Assembly: GCA_002400415.1 (NCBI GenBank)
Contig: DGQP01000005.1
Span: forward strand, 4,627 to 38,721
Direction: 5' to 3'
Origin: Chitinophagaceae bacterium UBA4411
GTDB taxonomy: Bacteria; Bacteroidota; Bacteroidia; Chitinophagales; Chitinophagaceae
DNA: 34,095 nucleotides
In this document: positions 9,201 to 16,671 of the stretch, piece by piece
Layout of the letters: every line of letters starts with the position of its first letter
Position numbering within the stretch: the first letter of the stretch is position 1
Notes under the pieces: model-generated
The model's database searches: none
What the model was told of the DNA's origin: nothing
The model's input: only the letters and a program-made list of their open reading frames with translations
Made by a program: the position numbers and the translations under genes

Positions 9201-9627
9201 TGCCGGAACGGCAGCTGTTAAAGCTGTTGATCCTTCCGTAACCATGATGCTGCATATAGCACTTGGCGGGCAAAATGATGAATCGGTGTTCTTTATTGAC
9301 AATATGCTGGCCCGCGGTGTTTATTTTGATGTGATTGGCGAATCCTATTATCCCAAATGGCATGGTACTCTGGAAGACCTGGAAACTAATCTCAACGATC
9401 TTTCCCGCCGCTATAATAAAGATGTGATCGTGGTGGAATATTCGCATCGGAAAGAAGAAGTGAACAAGATTGCTTTTGAAGTAAAAAACGGGAGAGGAAA
9501 GGGCAGCTGCATCTGGGAGCCGCTGAGTACCTGGGAGAAATTCTTTGATGACAAAGGCCGTTCCAATGAATTGTTGAAACTTTACGATGTGATTAGTAAA
9601 AAATACCTTGCTAATAAAGCAAAATAA
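6208..9627 (+). CDS. Two-enzyme fusion: GH2 beta-galactosidase with C-terminal GH53 galactanase
   Basis: This 1139-residue secreted protein joins two complete glycosidases. A Sec signal peptide ends near STAQ (cleavage after about residue 20). The GH2 part has a sugar-binding sandwich (about 25-205), an immunoglobulin-like domain (about 210-320), and a TIM barrel with acid/base E433 in SIGNEEGW and nucleophile E508 in VIGTEMGS. A DUF4982-like domain (about 612-690) and a GH2_C5-like sandwich (about 693-800) follow. A GH53 barrel begins at GADISFLPELEARG (838), with E975 in VQVGNEINHG and E1077 in VIVVEYSH. There is no stop or frameshift between them. Endo-cleavage of galactan and removal of terminal galactose on one polypeptide fits the downstream galactose genes. 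It is probably periplasmic. Activity on beta-1,4-galactosides is inferred for the GH2 half; exact linkage is uncertain. Confidence 0.94.
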   Translation: MKTKLFLVIAAVIITAGSTAQRQQINFDKDWKFHFGHAANAEKDFNYSIATIFSKSGGAARTAIDAKFDDSKWRKLDLPHDWAVELPFVKMDNFDVMAHGYKPVGGLFPETSIGWYRKHFTVARADSGQRFQLQFDGIFRDANIWLNGFFLGNNKSGYVGVAYDVTDYINFDKENVIVVRADASQYEGWFYEGAGIYRHVWLNRYRNINISKDGLFTHSAIKGNAAIVTIETSVQNQELNTAGCSVYSYITDRDGRKLVQSKEQTISLPVNGTATVKASVALTGVKLWSPEDPYLYRVVSIVKKNGTIVDSVKQRFGIRSIEIKPNGVFLNGKYIKLQGVNNHQDHAGVGSALPDYLQYYRVSLLKRMGVNACRTSHHAPTPELLDACDSLGMLVMDEQRLLNSSPEYLDQFERMIKRDRGRASVFMWSIGNEEGWIHTTSIGKRIAQTLIAKQKEFDPTRTCTYAADLGNVYNGVNEVIPVRSFNYRQSAVADYHRDHPAQPVIGTEMGSTVTTRGIYEKDTIRGYVPDQDITAPWWASKAEDWWTLAAPNDFWLGGFVWTGFDYRGEPTPYEWPNINSHFGILDMCGFPKNIYYYYKSWWTDEDVLHISPHWNWKDKAAGWNKKQGDPVDVWVNSNADNVELFLNGKSLGKKEMPRNSHLQWTVNYEPGKLEAVAYKKGKRLTTKVETTGQPVEVVVTPYKTTILADGKDVTVLNITVLDREGREVPDADNLIRFSLAGDGKIIGVGNGDPSSHEPDKCMEGAWQRSLFNGKCQVIIQSGTKPGMIHFEAKATGLWSGGTDIQTISSESAATFTTDKKYQLTSAQTKKTEVDQMLGADISFLPELEARGMKFSDNGVEKDAIAILKEHGLNYVRLRIFNDPKQDSGYSPGNGFCDLDNTLKMAKRVKAAGMKLLLDFHYSDYWADPGHQNKPAAWKNLSFEELKKAVYDYTKEVMTALEAQGTTPDMVQVGNEINHGMIWPEGNVSNMDGLAQLINAGTAAVKAVDPSVTMMLHIALGGQNDESVFFIDNMLARGVYFDVIGESYYPKWHGTLEDLETNLNDLSRRYNKDVIVVEYSHRKEEVNKIAFEVKNGRGKGSCIWEPLSTWEKFFDDKGRSNELLKLYDVISKKYLANKAK

Positions 9628-9636
9628 GAACTACAC

Positions 9637-10791
9637 ATGAGCGAAACTTATAGTATCCCCGGGCCGTTGCAGCCCTTTGTTACAGATAAATCAATTGTTG
9701 TCCGGTCGCCGGGGAGGATCAACCTGATCGGCGAGCATACCGATTATAACGATGGCTTTGTATTACCGGCAGCGATTGATAAAGCTGTGTACGTGGTGAT
9801 TGAAAAAAATGAAGATGATATAATCGTGCTGCATTCCACGGATTTTAATGAAACCGTGGAATATGTACTGACAGACATCAAACCTGTTTTCGGTCATTGG
9901 TCTACCTATATACTTGGTGTGGCAGATCAATTGAAACAACGGTCTTATACTATCGGCGGGTTTAAGTTGTCGGTCTATGGCGATGTGCCGCTGGGTGCCG
10001 GGCTTTCTTCTTCTGCAGCTATTGAATGTGCCACCGCTTTTGCTTTGAATGAACTGTTTGAATTAGGTATTCAAAGAAAGGAACTATCATTGGTTGCGCA
10101 AAAAGCAGAACATGAATTCGCCGGGGTAAAATGTGGCATTATGGACCAGTTTGCCAGTCTCTTTGGTAAAAAGAATAATGTGATCCGCTTAGACTGCCGT
10201 TCATTGGAATATGAATATTTTCCACTGGAGTTAGGGGCCTGTAAATTGGTACTGTTTGATACACAGGTAAAACATTCACTTGCTTCTTCGGAGTACAATG
10301 TGCGCCGCAGCCAGTGCGAGGCTGGTGTGGCGGCTATTCAGCAAAAATATCCTGCTATAAAAAGCCTGAGAGATGTTTCACTTCAGATGATAAATGAATG
10401 CCTTGATCCTGCGGATATAGTATACAGGCGTTGTAAATATGTGGCAGAGGAGATCACCCGCTTACAGGAGGGCTGCGAAGACCTGCTGAGGGGTGACCTG
10501 CCGGCATTTGGAAAAAAAATGTATGGAACACATGAAGGACTTAGTAAAGACTATGAAGTAAGCTGCCCGGAACTGGATTTTCTTGTTGAAGCAGTAAAAG
10601 CAAAGCCAGCAGTAATTGGGGCAAGAATGATGGGGGGCGGATTCGGAGGCTGTACAATCAATATTATCAAAGAAGACGCAGTGGAAATGCTGATTGATGA
10701 TTTAGTGAGTGAGTATGCCGGGAAAATGCAAAAAGAACTAAAATATTATATGGTAAATACAGAAAATGGAACTTCAATCATTAAAAATTAG
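9637..10791 (+). CDS. galK: Galactokinase
   Basis: GalK phosphorylates galactose with ATP to galactose-1-phosphate, the first step of the Leloir pathway, in the cytoplasm. All GHMP-kinase signatures are present in the 384-residue product: the galactokinase motif GRINLIGEHTDYNDGFVLPA (26-45), the phosphate-binding loop PLGAGLSSSAA (118-128), the catalytic aspartate D170 in CGIMDQF, and the third motif GARMMGGGFGGCTI near the C terminus. Length matches the family. It starts 9 bases after the GH2-GH53 gene and ends 3 bases before the symporter gene, so the three are almost certainly co-transcribed. This context fixes galactose as the product of the locus. galT and galE are not in the window. Confidence 0.97.
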   Translation: MSETYSIPGPLQPFVTDKSIVVRSPGRINLIGEHTDYNDGFVLPAAIDKAVYVVIEKNEDDIIVLHSTDFNETVEYVLTDIKPVFGHWSTYILGVADQLKQRSYTIGGFKLSVYGDVPLGAGLSSSAAIECATAFALNELFELGIQRKELSLVAQKAEHEFAGVKCGIMDQFASLFGKKNNVIRLDCRSLEYEYFPLELGACKLVLFDTQVKHSLASSEYNVRRSQCEAGVAAIQQKYPAIKSLRDVSLQMINECLDPADIVYRRCKYVAEEITRLQEGCEDLLRGDLPAFGKKMYGTHEGLSKDYEVSCPELDFLVEAVKAKPAVIGARMMGGGFGGCTINIIKEDAVEMLIDDLVSEYAGKMQKELKYYMVNTENGTSIIKN

Positions 10792-10794
10792 CAA

Positions 10795-12489
10795 ATGAAG
10801 AATTTACTCCACACCAGTGATTACATCGTCCTGGCCGTTTATTTTGTAGTAGTTGGGCTTTATGGCTGGTGGATTTATACAAAAAAGAAAAATAAAGATG
10901 TAACGGCATCAAAAGAATTTTTCCTGGCAGAAGGATCGCTGACCTGGTGGGCCATAGGAGCCTCACTTATCGCTTCCAATATTTCTGCAGAACAGATGAC
11001 GGGTATGAGCGGTTCGGCATTTCAACTGGGCCTGGCTATTTCTTCTTATGAATGGATGGCTGCCCTGACCCTGATAATCGTCGCAGTGTTTTTTATGCCG
11101 GTGTATCTGAAAAATAAGATTTACACCATGCCGCAATTCCTGAACCAGCGGTACAATTCAAAAGTGGCCATGATCATGGCGGTATTCTGGTTGCTTTTGT
11201 ATATAGTGGTCAACCTGCTTTCCATCCTGTATCTCGGGGGCGTGGCTATTGCAGGCATTACCGGTTGGGATTTTACCCTATGTGTGTTACTGCTTGCGCT
11301 TTTCTCAGTTATCATCGCATTGGGCGGAATGAAAGTAGTGGGCTATACATCGGCCATACAGGTCTTCTTTCTGGTATTCAGCGGCATTCTTGGCTTATAT
11401 ATTACTATGAATATGATTTCAGGAGACGGTGGTATTCTCAGTGGATTTTCCATATTGAGAAAGGAGGTACCCAATCACTTTCATATGATCTTTGACAAGA
11501 CAAACCCTAATTATATTGATTTGCCCGGCCTGAGTGTATTAATTGGAGGTATGTGGATCGCCAACCTGAACTATTGGGGATGTAACCAGTATATTACTCA
11601 AAGAGCACTGGGCGCCAGCCTGCCGGTAGCACGAAAAGGAATTCTTTTTGCCGCCTTTTTAAAGATGCTTATGCCTGTTATCATTGTTATTCCCGGGATA
11701 GCTATTTATTATCTCTACCAGCATAATATGATTGACCATTCCCTGATTGATATTACAAAAAACGGGGAAACAGTTGCAGATAATAACAGGACCTATTCGA
11801 CCTTGTTACAATTATTACCGGATGGTATTAAAGGAGTAACAGTGGCGGCTTTTGCAGCAACTGTTATTTCATCACTTGCAGCAAAAGTGAATAGTATCGG
11901 TACAATCTTTACCCTTGATATTTACAAGAAAACTTTCGAGAAAGAAGCAACAGAAAAAAAACTGGTGAATGTAGGAAAGGTATCTATCATTATTTCCACG
12001 ATCATTGGAATATTCCTCACCCTGGCATTGGGCGATGCTTTGATGGGTGAAGGCAAACAGGGTTTTCAATATATTCAGGAATACACAGGTTTTGTTTCCC
12101 CAGGGATATTCGCCATGTTCCTGTTGGGCTTCTTCTGGAAAAAAACCACTTCTAATGCAGCTCTTTTTGCTATCATCGGCGGGTTTATTTTCTCGGTATT
12201 ACTTAAATTTTTACCCGGGATGATCAGCCTTGAGCCGTTGAACTCTATAGGATTTGCGGTATTAAATAAAGAAGGAATATTTGAGATTCCGTTCCTTGAC
12301 AGGATGGCGGTTGTTTTTGTTCTTAGTGTTGTGGGGATGATACTTATAAGCCTGTATGAAAATGCCAGAGGTGTAAAACCCAACGGGCTCGAAGTGGATG
12401 CTAAAATGTTTAAAACATCTACTTCATTTGCGGTGGGATCCCTGATTATTATAGGACTGCTGATAGCGGTATATACAGCGTTTTATTAA
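10795..12489 (+). CDS. Sodium/galactose symporter of the SSS family (vSGLT-like)
   Basis: The 564-residue protein has about 14 hydrophobic segments and closely resembles, as I recall that sequence, the Vibrio Na+/galactose transporter vSGLT. Shared blocks include NISAEQMTGMSGSAFQLG, LAISSYEWMAAL, NLNYWGCNQYI and FQYIQEYTGFVSPG, the places where vSGLT residues contact galactose. It would carry galactose across the inner membrane with Na+. The ATG lies 3 bases after the galK stop, so translation is probably coupled. A long hairpin follows 11 bases after the stop, making this the last gene of the locus. The substrate call rests on similarity plus the neighbouring galK; glucose transport cannot be excluded. 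Confidence 0.93.
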   Translation: MKNLLHTSDYIVLAVYFVVVGLYGWWIYTKKKNKDVTASKEFFLAEGSLTWWAIGASLIASNISAEQMTGMSGSAFQLGLAISSYEWMAALTLIIVAVFFMPVYLKNKIYTMPQFLNQRYNSKVAMIMAVFWLLLYIVVNLLSILYLGGVAIAGITGWDFTLCVLLLALFSVIIALGGMKVVGYTSAIQVFFLVFSGILGLYITMNMISGDGGILSGFSILRKEVPNHFHMIFDKTNPNYIDLPGLSVLIGGMWIANLNYWGCNQYITQRALGASLPVARKGILFAAFLKMLMPVIIVIPGIAIYYLYQHNMIDHSLIDITKNGETVADNNRTYSTLLQLLPDGIKGVTVAAFAATVISSLAAKVNSIGTIFTLDIYKKTFEKEATEKKLVNVGKVSIIISTIIGIFLTLALGDALMGEGKQGFQYIQEYTGFVSPGIFAMFLLGFFWKKTTSNAALFAIIGGFIFSVLLKFLPGMISLEPLNSIGFAVLNKEGIFEIPFLDRMAVVFVLSVVGMILISLYENARGVKPNGLEVDAKMFKTSTSFAVGSLIIIGLLIAVYTAFY

Positions 12490-12500
12490 ACTCCAGATTT

Positions 12501-12541
12501 ATCAGCTGATTGAACAGTTTTTTACTGTTCAATCAGCTGAT
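12501..12541. terminator. Bidirectional terminator between convergent genes
   Basis: A 17-bp perfect inverted repeat (ATCAGCTGATTGAACAG and its complement) surrounds a 7-base T-rich loop (TTTTTTA). T-rich sequence follows on the + side. It lies between the symporter gene (+) and the HD-domain gene (-). The stop codon of the HD gene (12533-12535 read on the minus strand) is inside the right arm. Confidence 0.85.
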
Positions 12542-13135
12542 ATTTTTTTGATGATCAATGATAAACTGTATCAACTCTTCCAGTGTCACATCAATTCTCG
12601 CTACCGCATCGGCAATATCTTCCCGGCTCACCTGGGCGGCAAAAGAAGGGGTTTTTAAACGCTTCAATACACTTTTTACTTCCAGTCCTTCGTAGAGTGT
12701 AGGGCGGATCAGCGCAGCGGCATGGGTGAACCCGGAGAGTTCATCAATCGCATAAATCATCTTATCCATTTTGCTGGCGGGCTCTACACCGAATACCTTG
12801 GGCCCGTGGGAGGCAATGCAGCGGATAATATCCGGGTCTATATTCCTTCTTTCCAATTCTTCAATAATAATCCGGCAATGGTCATCGGGATATTTTTCCC
12901 AGTCAGCATCATGCAGCAGCCCGGCCAGTTCCCATTTAAAGGTGGTTGTTTCATCAGCGCCTTCCTTTTCGATGGCCCAGGCTTTCATATTGGCTGCCAC
13001 CTGCTTCATATGCAGTCGGAGTTTTTCATTAGGCACCCATTCATGCAATAAAGCATGGGCCTCTTCCAAAGTCATAAGATTGCCGGCATTTTCCGGGTCA
13101 CCAAAGCTGGTCCTGTTTAGTAAATGTGTTGACAT
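12533..13135 (-). CDS. HD-domain phosphohydrolase-like protein
   Basis: The 200-residue protein carries an HD metal-binding pattern: H42, the HD pair H75-D76 in GLLHDADWEKYPDDH, H86, H110 in CIASHGP and D131 in AIDELSG. HD proteins hydrolyse phosphate esters, often of nucleotides, but the substrate here is unknown. No partner domain or membrane segment is visible. The start is uncertain. The chosen ATG gives an extra 20 residues before MTLEEAHALLHEWV, where related proteins, as I recall, tend to begin; a start at 13075 is therefore possible. The gene stands alone, convergent with the symporter and divergent from the cold-shock-like gene. Confidence 0.8.
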   Translation of the reverse strand: MSTHLLNRTSFGDPENAGNLMTLEEAHALLHEWVPNEKLRLHMKQVAANMKAWAIEKEGADETTTFKWELAGLLHDADWEKYPDDHCRIIIEELERRNIDPDIIRCIASHGPKVFGVEPASKMDKMIYAIDELSGFTHAAALIRPTLYEGLEVKSVLKRLKTPSFAAQVSREDIADAVARIDVTLEELIQFIIDHQKNIS

Positions 13136-13216
13136 ACTGGCCGATTAAAGAATAAATATAAGCGGCAATTTTCAAATGAGACACCGGCTCTTAGGAATGA
13201 TTATGCCGCTTAGGCC

Positions 13217-13224
13217 TACATTTG
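13217..13224 (+). promoter_or_regulatory. Bacteroidota -7 promoter element, near-leaderless
   Basis: TACATTTG fits the Bacteroidota consensus TAnnTTTG exactly. The ATG of the next gene begins 8 bases after the final G, so the predicted transcript has almost no 5' leader. No clear -33 TTTG was found at the expected distance. Confidence 0.6.
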
Positions 13225-13231
13225 TACCGGA

Positions 13232-13954
13232 ATGGAAAAAGACCTGCAACAATACAAGGGAACGATATCATTCGTGAATTTTGAAAAGCATTTTGCCACG
13301 ATCGACTATACGCATAACAATAAAGCCAAATCGGTCAACTTTAAAACTGATGCGTCCGGCAATGATAAAAAGCCGCATCATTACCGCATCGGTGATGTGG
13401 TCAACTTCCAGTTAAAACTGTCTGACCGCGGCGATAAGATGACAGCTTATAATATCAAGTATCTCCACAATACCGCTATTGACCTGCTGATCCAGAAAGC
13501 TGCCATTGAGAACCGGTTCTCCGGCTACCTGAAAAAAGTAGAAGAAAATTATTTTGTAAAAGAGTGGGACAGTTATATTTTCTTTCCGCTTATCGTTTCT
13601 CCCTGGGAAGTGCCGCCGGCTGAAACGGCCACCAACGAAGCGATCAGTTTCCGGTTGCTGAACCTGGAAAAACCCAACGCCATTACAGCTGAACTTTTCT
13701 CGCATAACTATATACCGGAATACCGGAAAGCGGTGCAGCATTTCAGGAACAAGATCGATATTGATGCAATAGTTACCCGGATCACTCCGCATGCCGTTTT
13801 CCTTAACTTGTTTGATAATAAGGTACAGGCAAGATTGGCCTTACCGGTTGAAGGCCGTGAGGAGATCAAAGAAGGTGATATAATCCCGGTGCTCATCAAA
13901 CATCTTACACATACCCGTATCGTGGTGGAACCGGTGAAACCTGCTACAGAATAA
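13232..13954 (+). CDS. Protein with cold-shock-like N terminus and S1-like C terminus (function unknown)
   Basis: I do not recognise this 240-residue protein as a named family. Residues about 8-75 look like a cold-shock/OB fold: KGTISFVNFEKHFATIDY, then YRIGDVVNFQLKLSDRGDKMTAYNI, similar in order to the KGTVKWFN and GD-x-VxF parts of cold-shock proteins. Residues about 170-235 resemble an S1-type OB fold, with IDAIVTRITPHAVFLNLFDNKVQARLAL followed by IKEGDIIPVLIK. The middle is unassigned. Two nucleic-acid-binding folds in one cytoplasmic protein suggest an RNA-binding role, which is inference. A promoter with almost no leader precedes it, and the next gene starts 119 bases later. Confidence 0.7.
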   Translation: MEKDLQQYKGTISFVNFEKHFATIDYTHNNKAKSVNFKTDASGNDKKPHHYRIGDVVNFQLKLSDRGDKMTAYNIKYLHNTAIDLLIQKAAIENRFSGYLKKVEENYFVKEWDSYIFFPLIVSPWEVPPAETATNEAISFRLLNLEKPNAITAELFSHNYIPEYRKAVQHFRNKIDIDAIVTRITPHAVFLNLFDNKVQARLALPVEGREEIKEGDIIPVLIKHLTHTRIVVEPVKPATE

Positions 13955-14073
13955 AAATTCATCAGTATTGCCTGTTCGTTTACCGGTCATTTGACCCGGT
14001 TTACCTAAGTTCTTGCTCAATGTATCATTGCCGTGACCGGCTGTATTAATTTGCAGGAGAAAATGAAACAATA

Positions 14074-15105
14074 ATGTCACTTAAAATAGCCGGTAAGCTT
14101 CCTTCGGGTCCACACCTGGAACGATTAAAACAATCTCCCAATTTTAAAACAAAAGGATTTGAGAACCTATCTGTCACGCCCATGATGGCAGAAGATGCTT
14201 CCTACTGGAAGCTGACCAGAGAATTTTTTAAGAAGAATAAGGATGCTGCGCCGGCGAAAGCACTGCCGTCGGTAAAAACAGACCTGCAGACAATTCATCC
14301 GGAGGAACCGGTTATTATCTGGTTTGGACATTCTTCCTATTTTATACGCATAGCCGGTAAAAATTTCCTTGTTGACCCTGTTTTCAGTGGCAATGCAGCC
14401 CCGCTTTCCTTTATGGTGAAAGCATTTCCCGGTAGTGATGTATATAAAGCAGAAGATATGCCGGTGATTGATTACCTGCTTCTCACACATGATCATTACG
14501 ATCACCTGGATTATAAAACTATTCTTAAATTAAAAAAGAAAGTAAAAGCCATTTATTGTTCACTGGGTATCAGTTCTCATTTAAAGCACTGGGGTATTGA
14601 TGCTGGTATCATCACCGAAATGGATTGGTGGGAGGAGCAGCAACTGGATGAAGTAATCACATTAGCTGCGACCCCGGCCCGCCACTTTTCCGGCCGGGGT
14701 ATCAAAAGAGCACAAACACTATGGTCTTCTTTTGTGTTGAAAACAGCATCGCATCGTTTATTCCTCGGCGGAGATTCAGGTTATGACAGTCATTTCAAAG
14801 CTATTGGCGAAAAATACGGGCCTTTTGATATAGCCTTACTGGAAGCGGGCCAGTACAATACCATGTGGCCGCTGATCCATATGATGCCGGAAGAAACGGT
14901 GCAGGCCGCGGCTGACCTGCAGGCGAAATTATTATTACCTGTTCACTGGGGAAAATTCTCCCTTGCCATGCATGCCTGGAATGAACCTGTGAAAAGAGTG
15001 CTGGCGAGGGCAGGGGAACTAAATATTCCTGTCCGTATACCGATGATCGGCGAGTCAACGGTACTGGATACAACTTATACCACGAACAATTGGTGGGAGA
15101 GCTGA
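14074..15105 (+). CDS. Metallo-beta-lactamase-fold hydrolase, NAPE-PLD/UlaG-like
   Basis: The 343-residue protein has a cytoplasmic-looking N terminus and a metallo-hydrolase fold. The metal-binding motif THDHYDHLD gives H139, H141, D143 and H144; further ligand candidates are the aspartate in FLGGDSGYDSHF and the histidine in LLPVHWGKFSLAMHAW. The phrase IIWFGHSSYFIRIAGKNFLVDPVFS is characteristic of the Lactamase_B_2 group that includes NAPE-hydrolysing phospholipase D and UlaG lactonase. The substrate is not known. The chosen ATG at 14074 is preceded by an out-of-frame ATG with a three-codon reading frame at 14063, so the annotated one is the plausible start. A YycJ-like gene follows 33 bases later on the same strand. 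Confidence 0.82.
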   Translation: MSLKIAGKLPSGPHLERLKQSPNFKTKGFENLSVTPMMAEDASYWKLTREFFKKNKDAAPAKALPSVKTDLQTIHPEEPVIIWFGHSSYFIRIAGKNFLVDPVFSGNAAPLSFMVKAFPGSDVYKAEDMPVIDYLLLTHDHYDHLDYKTILKLKKKVKAIYCSLGISSHLKHWGIDAGIITEMDWWEEQQLDEVITLAATPARHFSGRGIKRAQTLWSSFVLKTASHRLFLGGDSGYDSHFKAIGEKYGPFDIALLEAGQYNTMWPLIHMMPEETVQAAADLQAKLLLPVHWGKFSLAMHAWNEPVKRVLARAGELNIPVRIPMIGESTVLDTTYTTNNWWES

Positions 15106-15124
15106 TCTGTTGGCGCTTATTAGC

Positions 15125-15132
15125 TATTTTTG
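15125..15132 (+). promoter_or_regulatory. Bacteroidota -7 promoter element, near-leaderless
   Basis: TATTTTTG matches TAnnTTTG. The ATG at 15139 begins 7 bases after the last G, a geometry almost identical to that upstream of the gene at 13232. The element overlaps the upstream TTG at 15130, which argues that the ATG and not the TTG is the true start. Confidence 0.6.
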
Positions 15133-15138
15133 AATCGT

Positions 15139-15972
15139 ATGGGATTATACTTTTCATCGCTGAACTCGGGGAGTAATGGCAATTGTTATTATGTAGGTAA
15201 TAATGAAGAAGCTGTGCTGGTGGATGCAGGTATTTCCTGCCGCGAAACCGAGAAACGGATGAAACGATCGGGGCTGGAAATGGAGAAAGTGAAAGCCATT
15301 TTTGTTTCTCATGAACATTCCGATCATATCACGGGTATCCCGGCCCTCTCGAAAAAATACCAGCTGCCGGTATATATTACCAGCAACACCCTGAAGGGAA
15401 GTAAGATTCCCATTGAAGAACATCTGATCCGTTCTTTTGAAGCGGATAAACCGGTGGCCATTGGTAAACTGGCCGTTACTCCTTTTGTAAAATCGCATGA
15501 TGCAGCTGATCCGCATAGTTTTTTGATCTCCGGTAATGGTGTGAATGTGGGAGTATTTACGGATATCGGTTATTCCTGCAAGCGGCTGACCCGTTATTTC
15601 AAACAATGTCATGCTGCTTTTCTTGAATCCAATTATTGCGAGGATATGCTCATGAATGGCAACTATCCTTATTACCTGAAGCAACGTATCAGCGGGGATG
15701 ACGGGCACTTGTCCAACACACAGGCTCTTGAACTTTTTACCAAACACCGGAGTTCGTTGCTGGAGCATTTGATATTGTCCCATCTTTCAAAAAATAATAA
15801 CTCTCCTGAGCTGGTGGAACGGCTGTTCAGCCAGCAGGCCGGTCCCACTAAGATCACGGTGGCTTCCCGCTACCAGGAAACGGCTGTATTCTCTATTTAT
15901 AAGGGAAACCAGCCGGCCCGGATCGTATCCAAAAAACGGGTGCCTGATCAAAACCAGCTTTCACTTTTTTGA
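15139..15972 (+). CDS. Metallo-beta-lactamase-fold protein of the WalJ/YycJ type
   Basis: The 277-residue product has the YycJ/WalJ signature at its N terminus, LYFSSLNSGSNGNCYYVG, followed by AVLVDAGISCRETEKRMK and the metal motif SHEHSDHITGIPAL (H58, H60, D62, H63). The block GVFTDIGYSC and a long acidic-histidine middle support an exonuclease-like metallo-hydrolase. In Firmicutes the homologue is linked to the WalRK system and DNA repair; in Bacteroidota it is a common single gene of unproven role. The ATG at 15139 is preferred over a TTG nine bases upstream because homologues start with M-x-LYF and because a promoter element covers the TTG. Confidence 0.88.
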   Translation: MGLYFSSLNSGSNGNCYYVGNNEEAVLVDAGISCRETEKRMKRSGLEMEKVKAIFVSHEHSDHITGIPALSKKYQLPVYITSNTLKGSKIPIEEHLIRSFEADKPVAIGKLAVTPFVKSHDAADPHSFLISGNGVNVGVFTDIGYSCKRLTRYFKQCHAAFLESNYCEDMLMNGNYPYYLKQRISGDDGHLSNTQALELFTKHRSSLLEHLILSHLSKNNNSPELVERLFSQQAGPTKITVASRYQETAVFSIYKGNQPARIVSKKRVPDQNQLSLF

Positions 15973-15994
15973 TTCAGTAATGTTTAAGAAAGGG

Positions 15995-16369
15995 TTATGC
16001 CCGGAGTTTATATTCTTTTGTCAGGGCATCAGCAGGAATCCGCAGCAGTTTGCTGAATTTCCGGATCATGGTGAGTGAAAGTGCCTGTTTGTAGTTGAGC
16101 ACTTTGCTAACAGTTCCTTTATCACCATATTCCCTCGCCAGGTCGGCTGCTGTATATCCAAAATCCTCCATACGGATCTTGATCATTTCGACGGGGTCTA
16201 CTTCGGGAATATCCCAATTCTTTTCTTCGTATTGATTGATAAGCAAGGCAAGCAGTAGCATCTCTTTGTGTTCAGGCGAACCCTTCGGCGCTTCATTTAT
16301 TTCTTCAAAGCGCTGAATAGCTTTTTCGTAATCTTCACGAGTTTCAAGTATAAGCCATTGAGTAGCCAT
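15995..16369 (-). CDS. higA: HigA-type antitoxin with XRE helix-turn-helix
   Basis: The 124-residue protein has an acidic N-terminal half (residues about 10-70) and a C-terminal helix-turn-helix: YTAADLAREYGDKGTVSKVL then LSLTMIRKFSKLLRIPADAL. This layout is that of HigA antitoxins, which bind and neutralise HigB and repress the operon through the helix-turn-helix. It follows the toxin gene by 4 bases, in the toxin-first order usual for higBA. The call is by motif and context; the exact subfamily is not certain. Confidence 0.85.
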   Translation of the reverse strand: MATQWLILETREDYEKAIQRFEEINEAPKGSPEHKEMLLLALLINQYEEKNWDIPEVDPVEMIKIRMEDFGYTAADLAREYGDKGTVSKVLNYKQALSLTMIRKFSKLLRIPADALTKEYKLRA

Positions 16370-16373
16370 AATC

Positions 16374-16667
16374 TTAAATAGTTGCGGGATCTATTCTGTC
16401 GTATTCAGTATGAGTCCCGATAAAACGTACCTGCACTATCTGTGCATCAAAATTGATCTTTACAATGAGCCGGTAAGTATTATGAACAATCTCAAATCTT
16501 GCACGATTGTCTGCGATCATTTTTGCATTACGGAAATCTCTCAGTACATCCTGCTTGGTTTTCCATATCGCCTCTTCTGTTGTTTTCTTCCATGTTGCAA
16601 TGCTTTTCCTGGCATTAGCATGGTTTTTCGCAAAGGCATTTAGTTTTTCTAAATAAACGATAAGCAT
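16374..16667 (-). CDS. higB: HigB-type mRNA interferase toxin
   Basis: The 97-residue basic protein shows the HigB_toxin pattern of the RelE superfamily: LNAFAKNHANARKSIATWKK near the N terminus, then FEIVHNTYRLIVKINFDAQI and VRFIGTHTEYDRID at the C terminus. Toxins of this type cleave mRNA at the ribosome and are held inactive by HigA. No truncation or frameshift is visible, so the pair looks intact. The gene starts at an ATG 4 bases before a palindrome that probably binds HigA. Whether the pair is active is not visible from sequence. Confidence 0.87.
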   Translation of the reverse strand: MLIVYLEKLNAFAKNHANARKSIATWKKTTEEAIWKTKQDVLRDFRNAKMIADNRARFEIVHNTYRLIVKINFDAQIVQVRFIGTHTEYDRIDPATI

Positions 16668-16671
16668 ACTA

